From NCBI RefSeq assembly GCF_029873635.1, contig NC_080419.1:69235823-69299822 (forward strand): DNA of 64,000 nucleotides, written 5' to 3'. The notes under the pieces were generated by a model, which saw nothing but the letters and a program-made list of their open reading frames with translations, made no database searches and was not told where the DNA came from. Origin of the DNA: Malania oleifera (taxonomy: Eukaryota; Streptophyta; Magnoliopsida; Santalales; Ximeniaceae). Positions 47,341 to 59,615 of the stretch are shown in pieces (within the stretch, counting starts at the first letter, position 1; every line of letters begins with the position of its first letter). A program made the position numbers and the translations under genes.

Positions 47341-48752
47341 TATTATATGGATGCAAGGAAATTGATTTGTTCTCCTCAATGTTGAAACCCTAAAATTACA
47401 ATTTAACTCAATGGTCTTCCTAGCATTGTAACTGTGATACACTGATTCTACATGCAACTGTATTATGTAAGCACGATCCCACCAGCAATGGTTATGTATG
47501 ATTATGCATGAAATACATGAATGTTTATAAGTGCAATGCAACCTAAAACAACCACTTTGCCAAAACTCTCCATGAAATACAAAGATGAATTCAAAAAGAA
47601 AGATTATATTTTAATTTTTTTAGAAAATTTTTTCAACTAATTTCATTACAAGAATTTAAAAACAAAAAACAAACAAACAAACACATATTCTTAATAGAAG
47701 CGTCTAAACCAACCCAACTTTTGGTGTACATCATGTATAATTTGTAGTTTTAGAATCGAATTGTCTGGGATGCACTCCATGCTCAACCTGCTTCATTTTA
47801 TCAGCCATGTTTCTTGCCCTATTAGCGGTTCCTTGTACTTAATGGGTCATCTCAAATGCTTGGTGATCTAGTGCCCGAAACTCGACCTCCTAATATTGTG
47901 TTTTTTATATAAGGCACTACTTTTTTTATGTTTGGCCTACAACTGTTTATACTCAATGTTCCAACTTTGCAGTCGGACTTCAAATTCTTGTAAGACTTGA
48001 GACTTTCCTTTGTTCTTGGTCTCGGTGGTTCTTAATAACTCTCTGTTCATGTCTACTTATGTTTGGAGTTCCTTTCCCTTATTTCAAAGCTACCATTTCT
48101 TCCTTTGCTTCTAGGAACATTTTCTTTTAATGTTGTTCCAATACTTGAAGATTATTCATTGATACTCTTGTTTCATCAACTGAACATTTAATTTGACCCT
48201 TATGGCTCTTTCTCCAGCTAAGCAAAGTTTTCCCTACATGTCTACCTTTTCCTATAACCATACTATTTCTTGATATTCCCTTCCCGTCCAAAATTGAGGT
48301 GAGGCCCTAGCAACCAAAGACCCTGTCTAAAGGGTAAAAAGTACTTGAGACCATGATGGTTAGAAGTTTGTGACCCGAAGATTAACCTGGTTAGTGCATC
48401 AACCTGACTAGATTACCCTAAACTCCTTCAAAAAATTTGATCAAATGTCAACTTTAATCCGAGTTGGCAACACCACATCAATTCCTTAAGTCAAATTGTC
48501 TCCTCGCTGACTCTACTTGCCTTCTAAATGTTGTTGCACTTATGTTTCCTATTCTTTGTACACCACTAATAAGCCATCCATGGGGTAGTTTAGGATTAAT
48601 CTATAATTTTGGCAAAGTAATGTGTACGACTAGAATGAATGCAACAAAATTTGGTGAAATATTAACAATGTTAAATATACAATGAAAGGGAACTCAAAAT
48701 AATATACAATAGAAGAATGGACTAAGTTTGCGAAGAAGGAAGAAACTCTTGT
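47341..48752 (-). pseudogene. Probable 5' coding part of the Tat element, decayed
   Basis: On the minus strand, lysine- and glutamate-rich stretches such as REYQEIVWL and KLCLAGERAIRVKLN suggest the coiled-coil region that precedes the gag core in this lineage, but stops are frequent and no domain is certain. It is cut at 48752 by solo LTR L8; the element leader resumes at 51361. Confidence 0.35.
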
Positions 48753-50838
48753 TGTAGAGACCCAAAAAATTAAATAATAAAATAAATAGGAAAAAAGAGG
48801 TTTTTGGCAGAGAGAGGAGAAAACCGGCGACGGTTTTCTGGAGTGTATAGGAAACCATCGCCAATTTTCTATTTAACCCGCCTGTTTTGTCGTTCACCTG
48901 TTACCGCTCCACAGTAAAACCCCTAAACCGTTGACGGTTTCCTATCCACTCTAGAAAACCGTCGCTGGTTTTTTCTACAGTGGGCGTATTAAAGAAGTCC
49001 TACAAGCTCATTTGGGTTAACAAATAAAAATCACTCACTCACTCTCTCTCTCTCTCTCTCTCCCAAACCCAACGAAGCTCCCTCCTTCTCTCTTCGATTC
49101 CAACTCTATTATAGCCCGAATTGACAATCAGAATCCACCACGAGGTTCTTGGGAAGATTCTCTGCAAACTACGTAGAGCAGATTTTCAATTTGGGGTTTC
49201 AAGGCACCATCCCAAAAACCAGGGTAAGTGGTGTATTTTAGAGTTTTTAAGCTCATTTGGAGTATACGAAAACTAGGAAATGTTAAATGGAAATTATTCT
49301 CGAGTTGAGTTGAATAATTTAGGGAAAATGTAAATTTTAGGTTTTTGGGCTATGAATGCTGAGGGGCGTAGAAATTGGGTGTTTTAGAAAAATCTAAATA
49401 AGGCAGGTAAGGGGAATAAATTATTACAGTCAATTTGAGAAATATTGATTGAGTTATTATGTGAAAATGGTATTATGATATTTTACCTGAAATTTATTAC
49501 TATATGAAATATCAGATGAAATTTTTTTGGTATATGATTTATATTGAAATGTTTTGGAAATTGAGTTAATTGATCCATACTGAGCATATGAGATTATGAA
49601 ATGTTAATTGAGATATGAGTTTTGAAATGGGGAAAAATGATGAAAGTGGAATGTATTGAAAAATGTATATCTTTTGAGAAATGATGAATATGAGATATGA
49701 GAATGTTTTATTGAGAAATGTGAATTACGTGAAATGAGGTATGTATATGTATTTATGAGATGAAATGAGTTGTGAATATTGAATTGTGAAAGCTAAATTG
49801 GGAATATTGCAATGTTAATATTGCAATGAAAATAATGAAATGTGAATACTCAAATGAGAGTGAGAATGCGAGTATTGTAATGTGAATACTACAATACAAA
49901 TATTGAAGTGTGAATGTAAGAAATGTGAATATGAGGAATATGAATATGAGAAATGTGAATATGAGAAATGTGAATATTACAATGTTAATTCTATAATATG
50001 AATATTGAATTGTGAGAATTGAAATGTGAAGTTCTAAAATATGAATATAGAAATGTGATTGATGAAATACTAATACCGCATAATGATTGCGGGTATGTGG
50101 TAGCGATAATCCTGATGGATGGATATGGAAACCCAAATAATGGGTTGTGATATTAAGCATGGTATCATTTCTAGTGGTGTTAGTGCAACCACACGGACTC
50201 GTGGAGCGTGTGGCGTGACAATCGACTGAGTTGTATAGTAGAGTTGTTGTACCCCCTAAGTTCAGATCAGGGTTATTGGCCGGCCAGTCGTACTACAGAT
50301 ACGGGATATATGGTATGATAATATGATCTAACCGAGTCGGCCAACCGCGGTTAGGTCCAGCCTTCGGGCCGCACAACCCTATTCATGGGAGGAAGCATGA
50401 CGTGGAGAGATATCCTCAGGGCAGCCATGTGTAGAGACACGGATGTATCGGTTACGATGACACTAATGAGCTAGATATGGAAATTGAAATGAAAAGAAAA
50501 TTGAAATGGAAATGAAATGAGAATGGAAATGAGAAAGAAAATGAGAAATGAAATAGCATGAGTTAATAATATAAATAATTAAAACGAAGTAAAACACACC
50601 GCCTGAGGGCTTGCTGTGTAAGGTGAGTGCTATGATAAGTATTAGTTGTAGCTGAACCTGACTAATCAGGTTAGGATGTAAATGATATCAAGGCAGCTAT
50701 TCTCAGGAAGGTAATTATGGGTTGCGTGTGTATGGTTTTAAAAATGAAAGTAAAAGCTTATGAAAGCTTGTGTTGTATATCTATATGATTGTAATTGTGG
50801 AAATGGTATATTTTCTTAGAAGATATTATCACTGATAT

Positions 50839-50885
<47 letters not shown>

Positions 50886-51141
50886 ATGATATAATGAATC
50901 TCATACTACCACACACTGTAGATAATTTATTTCGTCTTACTGAGATGTGTCTCACCCAATCATTTAAATATTTCAGGAAATCAAGATAGACCTGGTGATA
51001 GAGCTCCGAGATAGAGGGGAGCTAATACCCTGGTTAGATAGGGTGAGAATTTTAAGTTGAGGAGGTTTGATTCCTCTAGAGGTTTTGTGGTAGACTTGTA
51101 TGTATGAATGGTTGGTACTCTAGTATGTGTATTCACTGTGG

Positions 51142-51192
<51 letters not shown>

Positions 51193-51355
51193 ACTTTCAT
51201 TATTAGGTTTTTGTATATGAATATGATTGTGTACCCGGTACCCACTTTCAGGTTAAGTTATGTTTATGTGATATCAGAGGTGTTGATGTGGCCGATAGGT
51301 GATATATGTGTTATTTATATGGGAAAAAAATGGTATGAAAAATTGGGGCGTTACA
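48753..51355 (+). mobile_element. Solo gypsy-type LTR L8, 2.6 kb
   Basis: From TGTAGAGACCC to GGGGCGTTACA, flanked by perfect CTTGT repeats (48748-48752 and 51356-51360). U3 holds four CCGGCGACGG/CCGTCGC-type palindromes (48822-48975); a CT microsatellite is at 49041-49062. Donor 1 at 49224-49225 (CAGG|GTAAGTG), acceptor 1 near 49339-49340, donor 2 at 49407-49408 (GCAG|GTAAGGG), core CCTTCGGGCCGCACAACCC near 50363, acceptor 2 at 50975-50976 (TATTTCAG). Between 49480 and 50060 the sequence is a monotonous run of GTGAATATGAGAAAT-like words. (TA)n tracts lie at 50841-50882 and 51146-51186. Confidence 0.9.
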
Positions 51356-51360
51356 CTTGT

Positions 51361-51904
51361 CCCAACCATAGTGGATTCATTGATTATGGTTTTCTTTGAG
51401 ACTCTATCCTAGAAGAGAAAACTCGAGTTATCTATGTGTGGTTTAGGCTCTTTATCTATCAACAATAAGTTCCAAAATGACCCCTATCCTTCCACAATAA
51501 ATTTGGACAAAGTATCAACTAAGCGAAGTGATTCACACACCCTTGAAGACTTATGCCTTAAAGGTCCCAACACTACTACACCATTATCTAATTCTAAGAG
51601 AGTAAAGCCTAAGTATAAGGCATGTGAAAGTGTGTGTGCTCACATAAGGTTCAAAGTATAAACCCACATTCCATCACATCATCATACCCTACCTACACTT
51701 GTCCATTCATTCACAACATTCATAGAAAACATAAAAATTGAATAAACAGGTGAGATATTCATATATACATAGAAATTATTCATATATACATGTAAAATAT
51801 CATGGAGTAATAAAAATTACAATTAAATTCAAATTTGGGATAATTCATAGTTAGTTAATGGCTCGACTCTCTAGTGGTCCCCAGTAGAGTTGTCAAGTTA
51901 TCGT
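51361..51904 (-). other. Leader and primer-site region of the Tat element
   Basis: Minus strand at 51861-51900 reads ACAACTCTACTGGGGACCAC followed by TAGAGAGTCGAGCC, the sequence found just downstream of the 5' LTR in Tat-type elements (GGCGACTCTGCTGGGGA). It places the 5' LTR to the right and gag to the left, agreeing with the relic at 45661-47340. Which tRNA primes is not clear. Confidence 0.65.
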
Positions 51905-53880
51905 AACATCTAGGAGAAGGGTTCGGAATGGCGATGGTTGATAATAATATTAATGATTTGATGGAGTTGCCACTAACTTGTTATTTTCCTAGATGTGGTT
52001 AGTTCACCTAATTACTACTCATTGATTGGTCTCTAGACTAATCTTAAGGCCAAAGAACCAGTAGCCTCGATCTACTTTTAGCAAAGCTGTGATCGAGAGT
52101 ACAGTTATACGAGGAGAAGGTATTAGTAACCCCTTGCACATCCATTCAAAGAACGGTACTTAATTAATTATGAATTATCCTAACTTGAATCATATGATCC
52201 TTAATTAAGTCCGAAACAAGTCTAATAAATATTGAAAATTTAAAAGAAAATGCAAAATCAAGTGTTATTTAGGAATTTCTAATAAAACCTCCAAAGGAGG
52301 CGATCTTATAGATAAATCCCCTAGAACTGACATAAAAGAGGACTAAAACACCTCTTTACCCTTTGTTTTATCATTCAAACGCTGACGCACACAAAATAAG
52401 ATATATAAAAATACTATACATATAAAATGATCATATAGATACATCAAACTAAAGCAAAAAAGGATCTTTAAAACATTCTCAAATTTCCAAAAGAATTTCA
52501 AGATTTTTCTAGAATTTTCAATATTTTTTCTGCAATTTTCTATAAATTTTAAAGAATTTTCCCCCATTTTATTTATCTTTGAATTTTTTTTTTTGTTCCC
52601 TAAGTAAAAAATGACTGAACGAATTTTTATTGTTTTTTTATGATTTTTTTATGATTTCTACTAATTTTATTATATTATTTTTTCTAATTTTTTGAATTAA
52701 AAAGAAATTATTATTTTTTTAAAACCGGGTGATCCCGGGATGGGGCTATGTAAATGGATCATAGGTCTTTGATTTGACTTCAATTGAACCATGTTGGTTT
52801 GGGCTAGATCAGGCTTAGTTTAATTGGGATATGGGTCAATTGAATCTAAGCTTAGGTTGAGCTAGGGTTAAGCTCAATTGGGTCCGAGGAGGTCTGGGTT
52901 TAATTGGGTAATGAGCTTGGTTCAAATGGATTGAGTTAGTTTAGGATTTGGGTTGAATAGGTATTGAGCTCAACTTGGATTTGGGCTATTAGGCTAGGGG
53001 ATATTGGGTTGGTTAACTGGGCTAAGTTAGGACAAATGGGTCTAGGTTATGGGTTAAAGGGTCAGTTAACTTGAACCTGGTTCAAATTGACATGGGTCCC
53101 TTGGTCGGGTATGGGGTTTCATGGATTTAGGTTCTTGAACGTGGGTTCTTGGATCGGGGTCATTGGATTTGGGTCCTCAACTTGGGTTCTTAGATCAAAT
53201 GCTCGGGGTTTTGGGTTAAGTTTACCCAAATTTTTGTGTCTTTCATCTAAGGTTTGATTAGGGTATTTTGACTTAAAATTATGGGATTGTAAAAGGCTGG
53301 GTTGGGGTCTCTGATTCTGAGCTTTCAATTTTGGGTTCGAATTAGAGCTGAAGATTTTTTAAAAGATTGAATGGAGAATTAAGTCAGTACCCAAATCATT
53401 ATTGACCAATTTTCAGAAATCAATTCTAATTTTGTAAATAAAACATATTCTGAAATTCTACAAATTGATTTTATCACACAGTTCTCCCTATTCTCAACCA
53501 TTCTGCAACATTTGCTTAATTAAACCCAACTTTAATTAAAGTGATCATAACTACATGCATACAAGAAAAATTAAAGGTGCTTACCTCTTGGTCTTTTTCT
53601 CTCCGGCCACTATCATTATCAATAGAGCTCTTCCTTCTTTGAATATTTCTCCTTTGGCTTTCTTTTGCTCTCTTTGATGCTTCTTAGCAACTCCTAGCTA
53701 CTCCTTTTTATTTGAGGACTTTCGACTTTTCTTTCCTTTACCACTTGGTAAAACCTTGCCTCATTTTTTTTAACCTCTTAACCTCACCCTTAGCTTTTCT
53801 TTTCTCAAAATTTCCTCCCCCCTCACTTCCACTTCATTTTTTCAAGATTCTCAACACTATTATATAGCACGTCCATGACA
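51905..53880 (-). mobile_element. Tat-type 5' LTR (outer end uncertain)
   Basis: GGAGTTGCCACTAA (51964-51977) and GGTATTAGTAACCCCTTGCA (52119-52139) are words typical of this LTR end in Tat/Ogre-like elements. A strand-biased repeat region lies at 52740-53340. A TATATAA box sits at 53860-53866 (-), so U3 extends right toward 54150. No TG end or target duplication found. Confidence 0.55.
52740..53340. repeat. Degenerate GGGTT/GGGCT-rich repeat region
   Basis: Dozens of TTGGGTT, TTGGGCT and AATTGGGT words spaced 8-20 bp, with G far exceeding C on the + strand. No fixed period. Part of the Tat LTR; in sense it is CCCAA-rich. Confidence 0.7.
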
Positions 53881-54174
53881 ATACCTCCATAAGAATATTA
53901 TGATGGTAGAGTTAAAATAACTAAACATCTTCTCTTGCACATATGACACATTGAAAAGATCTAATATTATCAATTTGAAGAACTCTAAAAATTTAATATT
54001 CTCAGTAACACAATAATATGTCCTTCATAGAAACAATTATCATGGCAACGTTAAATTGCTACTTGATTACAATTAACGAGGAGTTAGGACTACTAGTGCT
54101 ACCGAATCTCAAAATAGACCACTTAAAATGTTGCATCTTAATTTCTTGACACTATTTTCAGCCATCTCCATGAA

Positions 54175-54933
54175 TCAAAACCTAAACAAAGCAAAGCAGA
54201 GTTGCCGATTGCGGCGAAAAGACCAAAGCTGAATTTCGTCATCTCTCCGAAGCATGTGATCCGTGACAACCTTATTCCAGGCGGAGACCAGCACGTAGGA
54301 GGAGCTTGTCTTCCCATTCCCCTTCTTCATATCCCACCTCTTCAAATTCACAGACACAAACTCACCCAGCACCGGGTGAACAATCATCGGCACCTCCATC
54401 CCCTTCAATTTCTTCCCGTCGTGGGAGCGTTCGAAGAGACTCTGCTTCTCTTGTGCCGTCAGGAACTCCGCCCTCGCCTGCCGGAAGGGTATGGAGAGGC
54501 GGTTGTGATTGGGATTAACGTCCGTCTCGGAAAGCCTCTTCCGAATGACCAGAACCATGTCGGTGCCGCTGATTCTTGATATGTAATTTCTCAAATAATA
54601 CGGCATCCCAATCGCATTTGAATGCACAGACGAAGGGTTAATTTGACGCAGGGCAGTCCGGTTGCTGGGTTCACCCTGTTCTTGATGCCGCCTCTGTTTC
54701 TTTTTCCAGCCTTGCTCTGTTTCGAGTCTACAACTGCTCTGCGTCTGGTGGGATGAGGAAGCAATACTGGGATCACTGACACAGCAAGGAAAGGGAGCAG
54801 GTCGCTTGAGGGACTTCTCGCGGACGACGGACGCGAGTCTGGCCACCGCTAGAAGCATCTCAAAAGGGTTCGTCGGAATATCGAAGCCGACAAAGTCTTC
54901 AGCACTGAGAAGCCTTAATTCCTTCTTCTCCAT
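54175..54933 (-). CDS. B3 domain-containing protein (DUF313-type)
   Basis: A 252-residue intact frame, ATG at 54933, TGA at 54175-54177, no intron needed. The N-terminus (residues 1-45, MEKKELRLLSAEDFVGFDIP...) may form a helical region. Residues 45-100 are Ser/Gln-rich with a basic KKKQRR (77-82) that could serve nuclear import. The B3 domain spans about 125-250: LVIRKRLSETDVNPNHNRLS, FLTAQEKQSL, MEVPMIVHP, VNLKRWDMKK, TSSSYVLVSAWN and IQLWSFR...LCFALF. These are hallmarks of the plant-specific B3 group with DUF313, a DNA-binding fold; most members have no known role. GC content is higher than around it. The only convincing host gene here. Confidence 0.88.
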   Translation of the reverse strand: MEKKELRLLSAEDFVGFDIPTNPFEMLLAVARLASVVREKSLKRPAPFPCCVSDPSIASSSHQTQSSCRLETEQGWKKKQRRHQEQGEPSNRTALRQINPSSVHSNAIGMPYYLRNYISRISGTDMVLVIRKRLSETDVNPNHNRLSIPFRQARAEFLTAQEKQSLFERSHDGKKLKGMEVPMIVHPVLGEFVSVNLKRWDMKKGNGKTSSSYVLVSAWNKVVTDHMLRRDDEIQLWSFRRNRQLCFALFRF

Positions 54934-54986
54934 AGCCCTGCTTCTTCTTGTGTTACTTTCACTTTGAATTAATTCAAAAGGCAGAG

Positions 54987-54992
54987 TTTATA
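54987..54992 (-). promoter_or_regulatory. Possible TATA box of the B3 gene
   Basis: Minus strand CTATAAACTC about 55 bp upstream of the ATG, leaving room for a 20-25 nt leader. A GC-rich stretch with CCCGGAG and CCGGCC words lies just upstream (55003-55035). Confidence 0.5.
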
Positions 54993-55121
54993 GTCGGTCA
55001 GTTTCTACGTCCGGCCGGGAGCGCCCGGAGAGAGAATTTACTAGCCGTTATGCATTTTACCCTTGAAGCCGGTGTAGTAACCTCGGAGGTGCCCGGAGAA
55101 AGTATATATACATATAAATAC

Positions 55122-55592
55122 AAATGAAATGCTAATTAAAGATTTTAATCATAAATTTTTAGTTAAAATTTAGTTATATATTGATTAGTAAATAATTAAA
55201 ATTTAATTATAAAATATTAAAACTGAAATTAAAATATTATTTAAAGTTATAATTTATTTAGAAATATTAAAAATGTTTATTACAAAGATTAACTAGAAAA
55301 TTTAAATTAATTTTAAATTATACAATATTTAAATTTTCTATTAAAAGTGTTATATATATATATAAATGAAATGCCAATTAAAGATTTTAATGATAAATTT
55401 TTAGTTAAAATTTAGTTAATTATTGATTAGTAAATAATTAAAATTTTAATTATAAAATATTAAAATTTAAATTAAAATATTATTAAAAATTAAAAATTAT
55501 TTAGAAATGTTAAAAATGTTTATTACAAAGATTAACTAGAAAATTTTAATTAATTTTAAATTATACAATATTTGAATTTTCTATTAAAAGTG

Positions 55593-55625
<33 letters not shown>

Positions 55626-55856
55626 AATGAAATGCTAATTAAAGATTTTATTGATAATTTTTTAGTTAAAATTTAGTTAATTATTGATTAGTAAATAATT
55701 AAAATTTTAATTATAAAATATTAAAATTGAAATTAAAATATTATTTAAATTTAAAATTTATTTCGAAATATTAAAAATGTTTATTAAATAGATTAGCTGG
55801 AAAATTTTAATTAATTTTAAATTGTACCATATTTAAATTTTCTATTAAAAGTGTGT

Positions 55857-55889
<33 letters not shown>

Positions 55890-56106
55890 GCTAATTAAAG
55901 ATTTTAATAATAAATTTTTTGTTAAAATTTAGTTAATTATTAATTAGTAAATAATTAAAATTTTAATTATAAAATATTGAAATTGAAATTAAAATATTTT
56001 TTAAAGTTTTAATTTATTTATAAATATTAAAATTGTTTAGTACAAAGATTAACTAGAAAATTTAAATTAATTTTAATTATACAATATTTAAATTTTCTAT
56101 TAAAAG

Positions 56107-56150
<44 letters not shown>

Positions 56151-56373
56151 GAAATGCTAATTAAATATTTTAATGATAATTTTTTATTTAAAATTTAGTT
56201 AGTTATAGACTAGTAAATAATTATAATTTTAATTATAAAATATTAAAATTGAAATTAAAATATTATTTAAAGTTAAAATTTATTTAGAAATATTAAAAAT
56301 ATTTATTACAAAGATTAACTAGAAAATTTTAATTAATTTTAAATTATACAATATTTAAATGAGTGTTATATAT

Positions 56374-56413
<40 letters not shown>

Positions 56414-56665
56414 TTGTGTGTGTGTGTGTGAGTGTGTGAAATGCTAATTAAAGATTTTAATGATAAGTTTTTAGTTAAAATTTAGTTAATTATTGATTAG
56501 TAACTAATTAAAATTTTAATTATAAAATATTAAAATTGAAATTAAAATATTAATTAAGGTTAAAATTTATTTAGAAATATTAAAAATGTTTATTACAAAG
56601 ATTAACTAGAAAATTTTAATTAATTTTAAATTATACAATATTTAAATTTTCTATTAAAAGTGTTA
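55122..56665. repeat. Six-copy AT-rich tandem array (about 260 bp per unit)
   Basis: Units start with (G)AAATG(A)AATGCTAATTAAAG-like words at 55122, 55364, 55625, 55888, 56147 and 56438. Each runs through TTAGTTAAAATTTAGTTAAT, ATTGATTAGTAAATAATT, TTATTACAAAGATTAACTAG and TTTCTATTAAAAGTG, and ends in a (TA)n tract of variable length. Units are 228-291 bp; most length change is in the (TA)n part. The fifth ends in (TG)n. AT content is extreme. It begins about 190 bp upstream of the B3 start codon. Confidence 0.92.
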
Positions 56666-57285
56666 TTATTTATGTTAATTAACATTTTAGTTGACATTTT
56701 TAATTTATTAAATAAAAAGAACATTATTGTTGTTTTATAAAAATTTAATATTATAGTTCACATTTAGAGCCTATATTGTCTCAATTATTTCAAATAATCG
56801 ATTATATGTCTTAAATTTATAATTTTTGAAGATTTTAAGATGTAAATTTAATTAAGTTCATATTCTTAATTGGTTTTTATATTAAAAAAATACAGTTGTT
56901 CTTCATATATTCGATACACATATGTCAAGGGTATATGGTCATTTTTTAAAAATACCTATCACGATTTCCATGTTGAACCCAACATTAAAATGGGAATCTT
57001 GTATACATTTTTGAGAATTTTACAACGTGAACCAAACATAAATTTTCCTATTAGGCTGACATCTTATTCCCTATTCCATGAAAATATTTTTAATCTCGTG
57101 AGCCAGACTCCCCTAATCTAAAGGTCATAAGATAAATAAAAATAAGATAGAATATATGAAATATAATTTCAGTCATGGTAAGAGAAATATTAGAGAAATG
57201 CTACTAGATTTGCATACCTTGCTTTATTATGGTAGCATAGGGAGAAATTGAAGAAGATGTTATATATAAAGTTAAAGCAAGAGGG
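56666..57285. other. AT-rich spacer, no gene seen
   Basis: Lies between the tandem array and the copia fragment. The one frame of 83 codons (56870-57121) has no recognisable domain. Confidence 0.5.
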
Positions 57286-58629
57286 ATGAAAAATGCTTTA
57301 GGTTTGCTGTGTGATTGTAGATTACACTTGAGACTAAAAGAAATGTTTTATATTATAGCAATAGAACCATCTATGCTACATCGGATGGATGTGAAAACAA
57401 CATTTTTAAATGAGGATCTTGAAGAAGATGTATACATGAAAGAACCTGAAGGATTTTGTTCTGATCAAGACAATAATTTGGTTTGCAAATTAAAGAAGTC
57501 AATATATGGACTAAAGCAAGCCTCCCGACAATGGTATCTAAAGTTTCATGATGTTATTACTTCATTTGGTTTTATGGAGAACATTGTGGATAATTGCATA
57601 TACCTCAAGATCAGTGGGAGTAAAATTATTTTCTTAGTCCTATATGTGGATGACATCCTACTTGCAACCAATGATTTGAGATTGCTATATGACACGAAAC
57701 AATTTCTCTCTAAGAATTTTGAAATGAAGGATTTGGGTGAAGCCTCTTATGTCATTGGCATAGAAATTCACAGAGATAGGTCTCAAAGGACATAAGGACT
57801 ATCTCATAAGGCCTACATTGAAAAAGTTCTTGAGAAATTTAGGATGAATGAATGTAAGCTGAATGCAGCACCCATTTTGAAGGGTGACAAATTCAGCTTA
57901 AGTCAGTGTCCGAAAAATATATTGGAAAAGGAAGAAATGGAAAACATTCCTTATGCGTCTGTAGTTGGCAGTTTGATGTATGCACAGGTTTGTATAAGAC
58001 CAGACATAGCATTTGCAGTAGGAATGCTTGGCAGATATCAAAGTAATCCTAAAATTGATCATTGGAAAGCTGCCAAAAAGGTTATGAGATATTTACAAGG
58101 AACCAAGGATTACATGCTTACTTATAAGCATGTAGACAATCTAGAAGTGGTTGGATATACAGATTCAGATTTTACCGAATGTCAAGATTCAAGAAATCCA
58201 CTTCAGGATATGTCTTTATGCTAGCAGGTGGTGTTATATCTTGGAAGAGCACCAAACAGACAATAGTTGCATCGTCTACTATGGAGGCAGAGTTTATAGC
58301 ATGCTTTGAAGCAACTTCACAGGCCAAACTGGTTGAAGAATTTTATCATAGGGCTTCAAATTATGGATTGAATATCAAAGCCATTAAGGATTTACTGTGA
58401 TAATTCGGCAGCTGTGTTCTTTTCAAAGAACAATAAGAGTGGGAGCAGAAGTAAACACATCGACTTAAAGTACCTTGCTGTCAGAGAAAGAATTAAAGAA
58501 CAAGAAGTGACCATTGAACATATAAGTAATGATTTAATGGTGGCAGACCCTTTGACGAAAGGGCTCTCAATCAAAGTATTTACAAAACATGTGGAAAACA
58601 TGGAATTGGTTAGTACACCTTGTTCTTGA
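57286..58629 (+). pseudogene. Copia reverse transcriptase and RNase H, 5' truncated
   Basis: Recognisable from MDVKTTFLNEDLEEDVYMKE (about 57386). KKSIYGLKQASRQWYLKF, the catalytic LYVDDILLATND (about 57640-57675), MKDLGEASYVIGIEI, then a TAA at 57793. The same frame resumes: [49 protein letters not shown]. RNase H follows after a frameshift near 58185 ([35 protein letters not shown]). A second shift near 58388 restores the first frame ([36 protein letters not shown]). Gag, protease and integrase are absent; 57286-57380 is too altered to assign. This is a different copia lineage from the Sireviruses. Confidence 0.88.
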
Positions 58630-58935
58630 TCTCTTATTTAATTCTCGATAAAATCAATTTATTTGTGCACATATAGTATATGTTCCTAAAAATGTCCATT
58701 GGGACATTAGACCCGCAATGACTTATAGGAAGTCATGCATAAAGAGTTACCACATAAAGTTTTATTAAGAAAGGTCGTACATTGTGATACATGGAAGTAA
58801 TTGTTTACTACATAAAGAAAAAAAACTGCCATGATTCATGTATTATCTTTCTATAAAAGTTAAAGTAGTTTTGAGGTCATATTCATTTTTAAACTTCTCA
58901 TCCCATAAAATTTTCAAGATGTATCATGTGAGCCA

Positions 58936-58945
58936 AGTGGGAGAA
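58936..58945 (+). promoter_or_regulatory. Polypurine tract of the copia fragment
   Basis: AGTGGGAGAA directly before the LTR start TGTTAGCG. It lies about 310 bp after the pol stop. Confidence 0.8.
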
Positions 58946-59610
58946 TGTTAGCGCGCGCATGTTTCCTTTTTGGTGGCACACATATCACATCTTGTTTTAT
59001 TTGAAAAATACTATTATCTAAATTATTATAATTATTATTTTATTCAAAAAATCAAATATGGGAGATGAGATTTTACAGTAAATATTTGATATACTAAGAC
59101 TAAATCTCCTAAGATTAAGTCATCGGCTTGAAATTCAAATGGAAGATTTGAATTTGATTTGAAATGGAAGATTTGAATTTGATTTGAAATTCAAATGAGA
59201 GATTTTGAAAACTCATAATCCCTTGATGGTAGGAAATGTGAGAGCAAATCTCTCAGTTGATGGGGTCTTGACTAGTCTATAAATAGGACCTGTGATTAAC
59301 CATTAAGTCATACATTGACTTATGGTGATACAAAACTGGCCAAAAATCCTACTCCTTCTACTCTTTTGAAACACAGTGAGAGTAAAGATAATTCTCAAAT
59401 CTCTTTCTCTATTTCTTATAGTTCTCTTTCTTATTTCAGATTCCTTTCTTGAAGACATGAGCAGTTATGGTTGGAGGTCAGATCACTGTTCTCTTCCGCT
59501 TGTAAATAGTTGTTGGTTTGTATTTTATGAAATTATGCTTTCAATCCAAACCAATTTTTACACCACCACAATAAATCTTCTACTTAAATTTTGATTTAGT
59601 GCACGTAACA
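58946..59610 (+). mobile_element. Copia 3' LTR
   Basis: 665 bp with perfect terminal TGTTA...TAACA. TATAAATA lies at 59278-59285. It belongs to the RT/RNase H fragment upstream. The next five bases are TGTTT (59611-59615), the expected right target copy; the left copy is lost with the 5' part of the element. Confidence 0.88.
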
Positions 59611-59615
59611 TGTTT

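Noticed and set aside
49753..50160. 135-codon minus-strand frame with repeated FTFLIF and IHI words
   Set aside because: It is the complement of low-complexity repeats inside solo LTR L8. No start context or homologue.
54202..54579. 125-codon frame on + opposite the B3 gene
   Set aside because: It is the antisense shadow of the B3 coding sequence; composition and lack of any domain argue against a gene.
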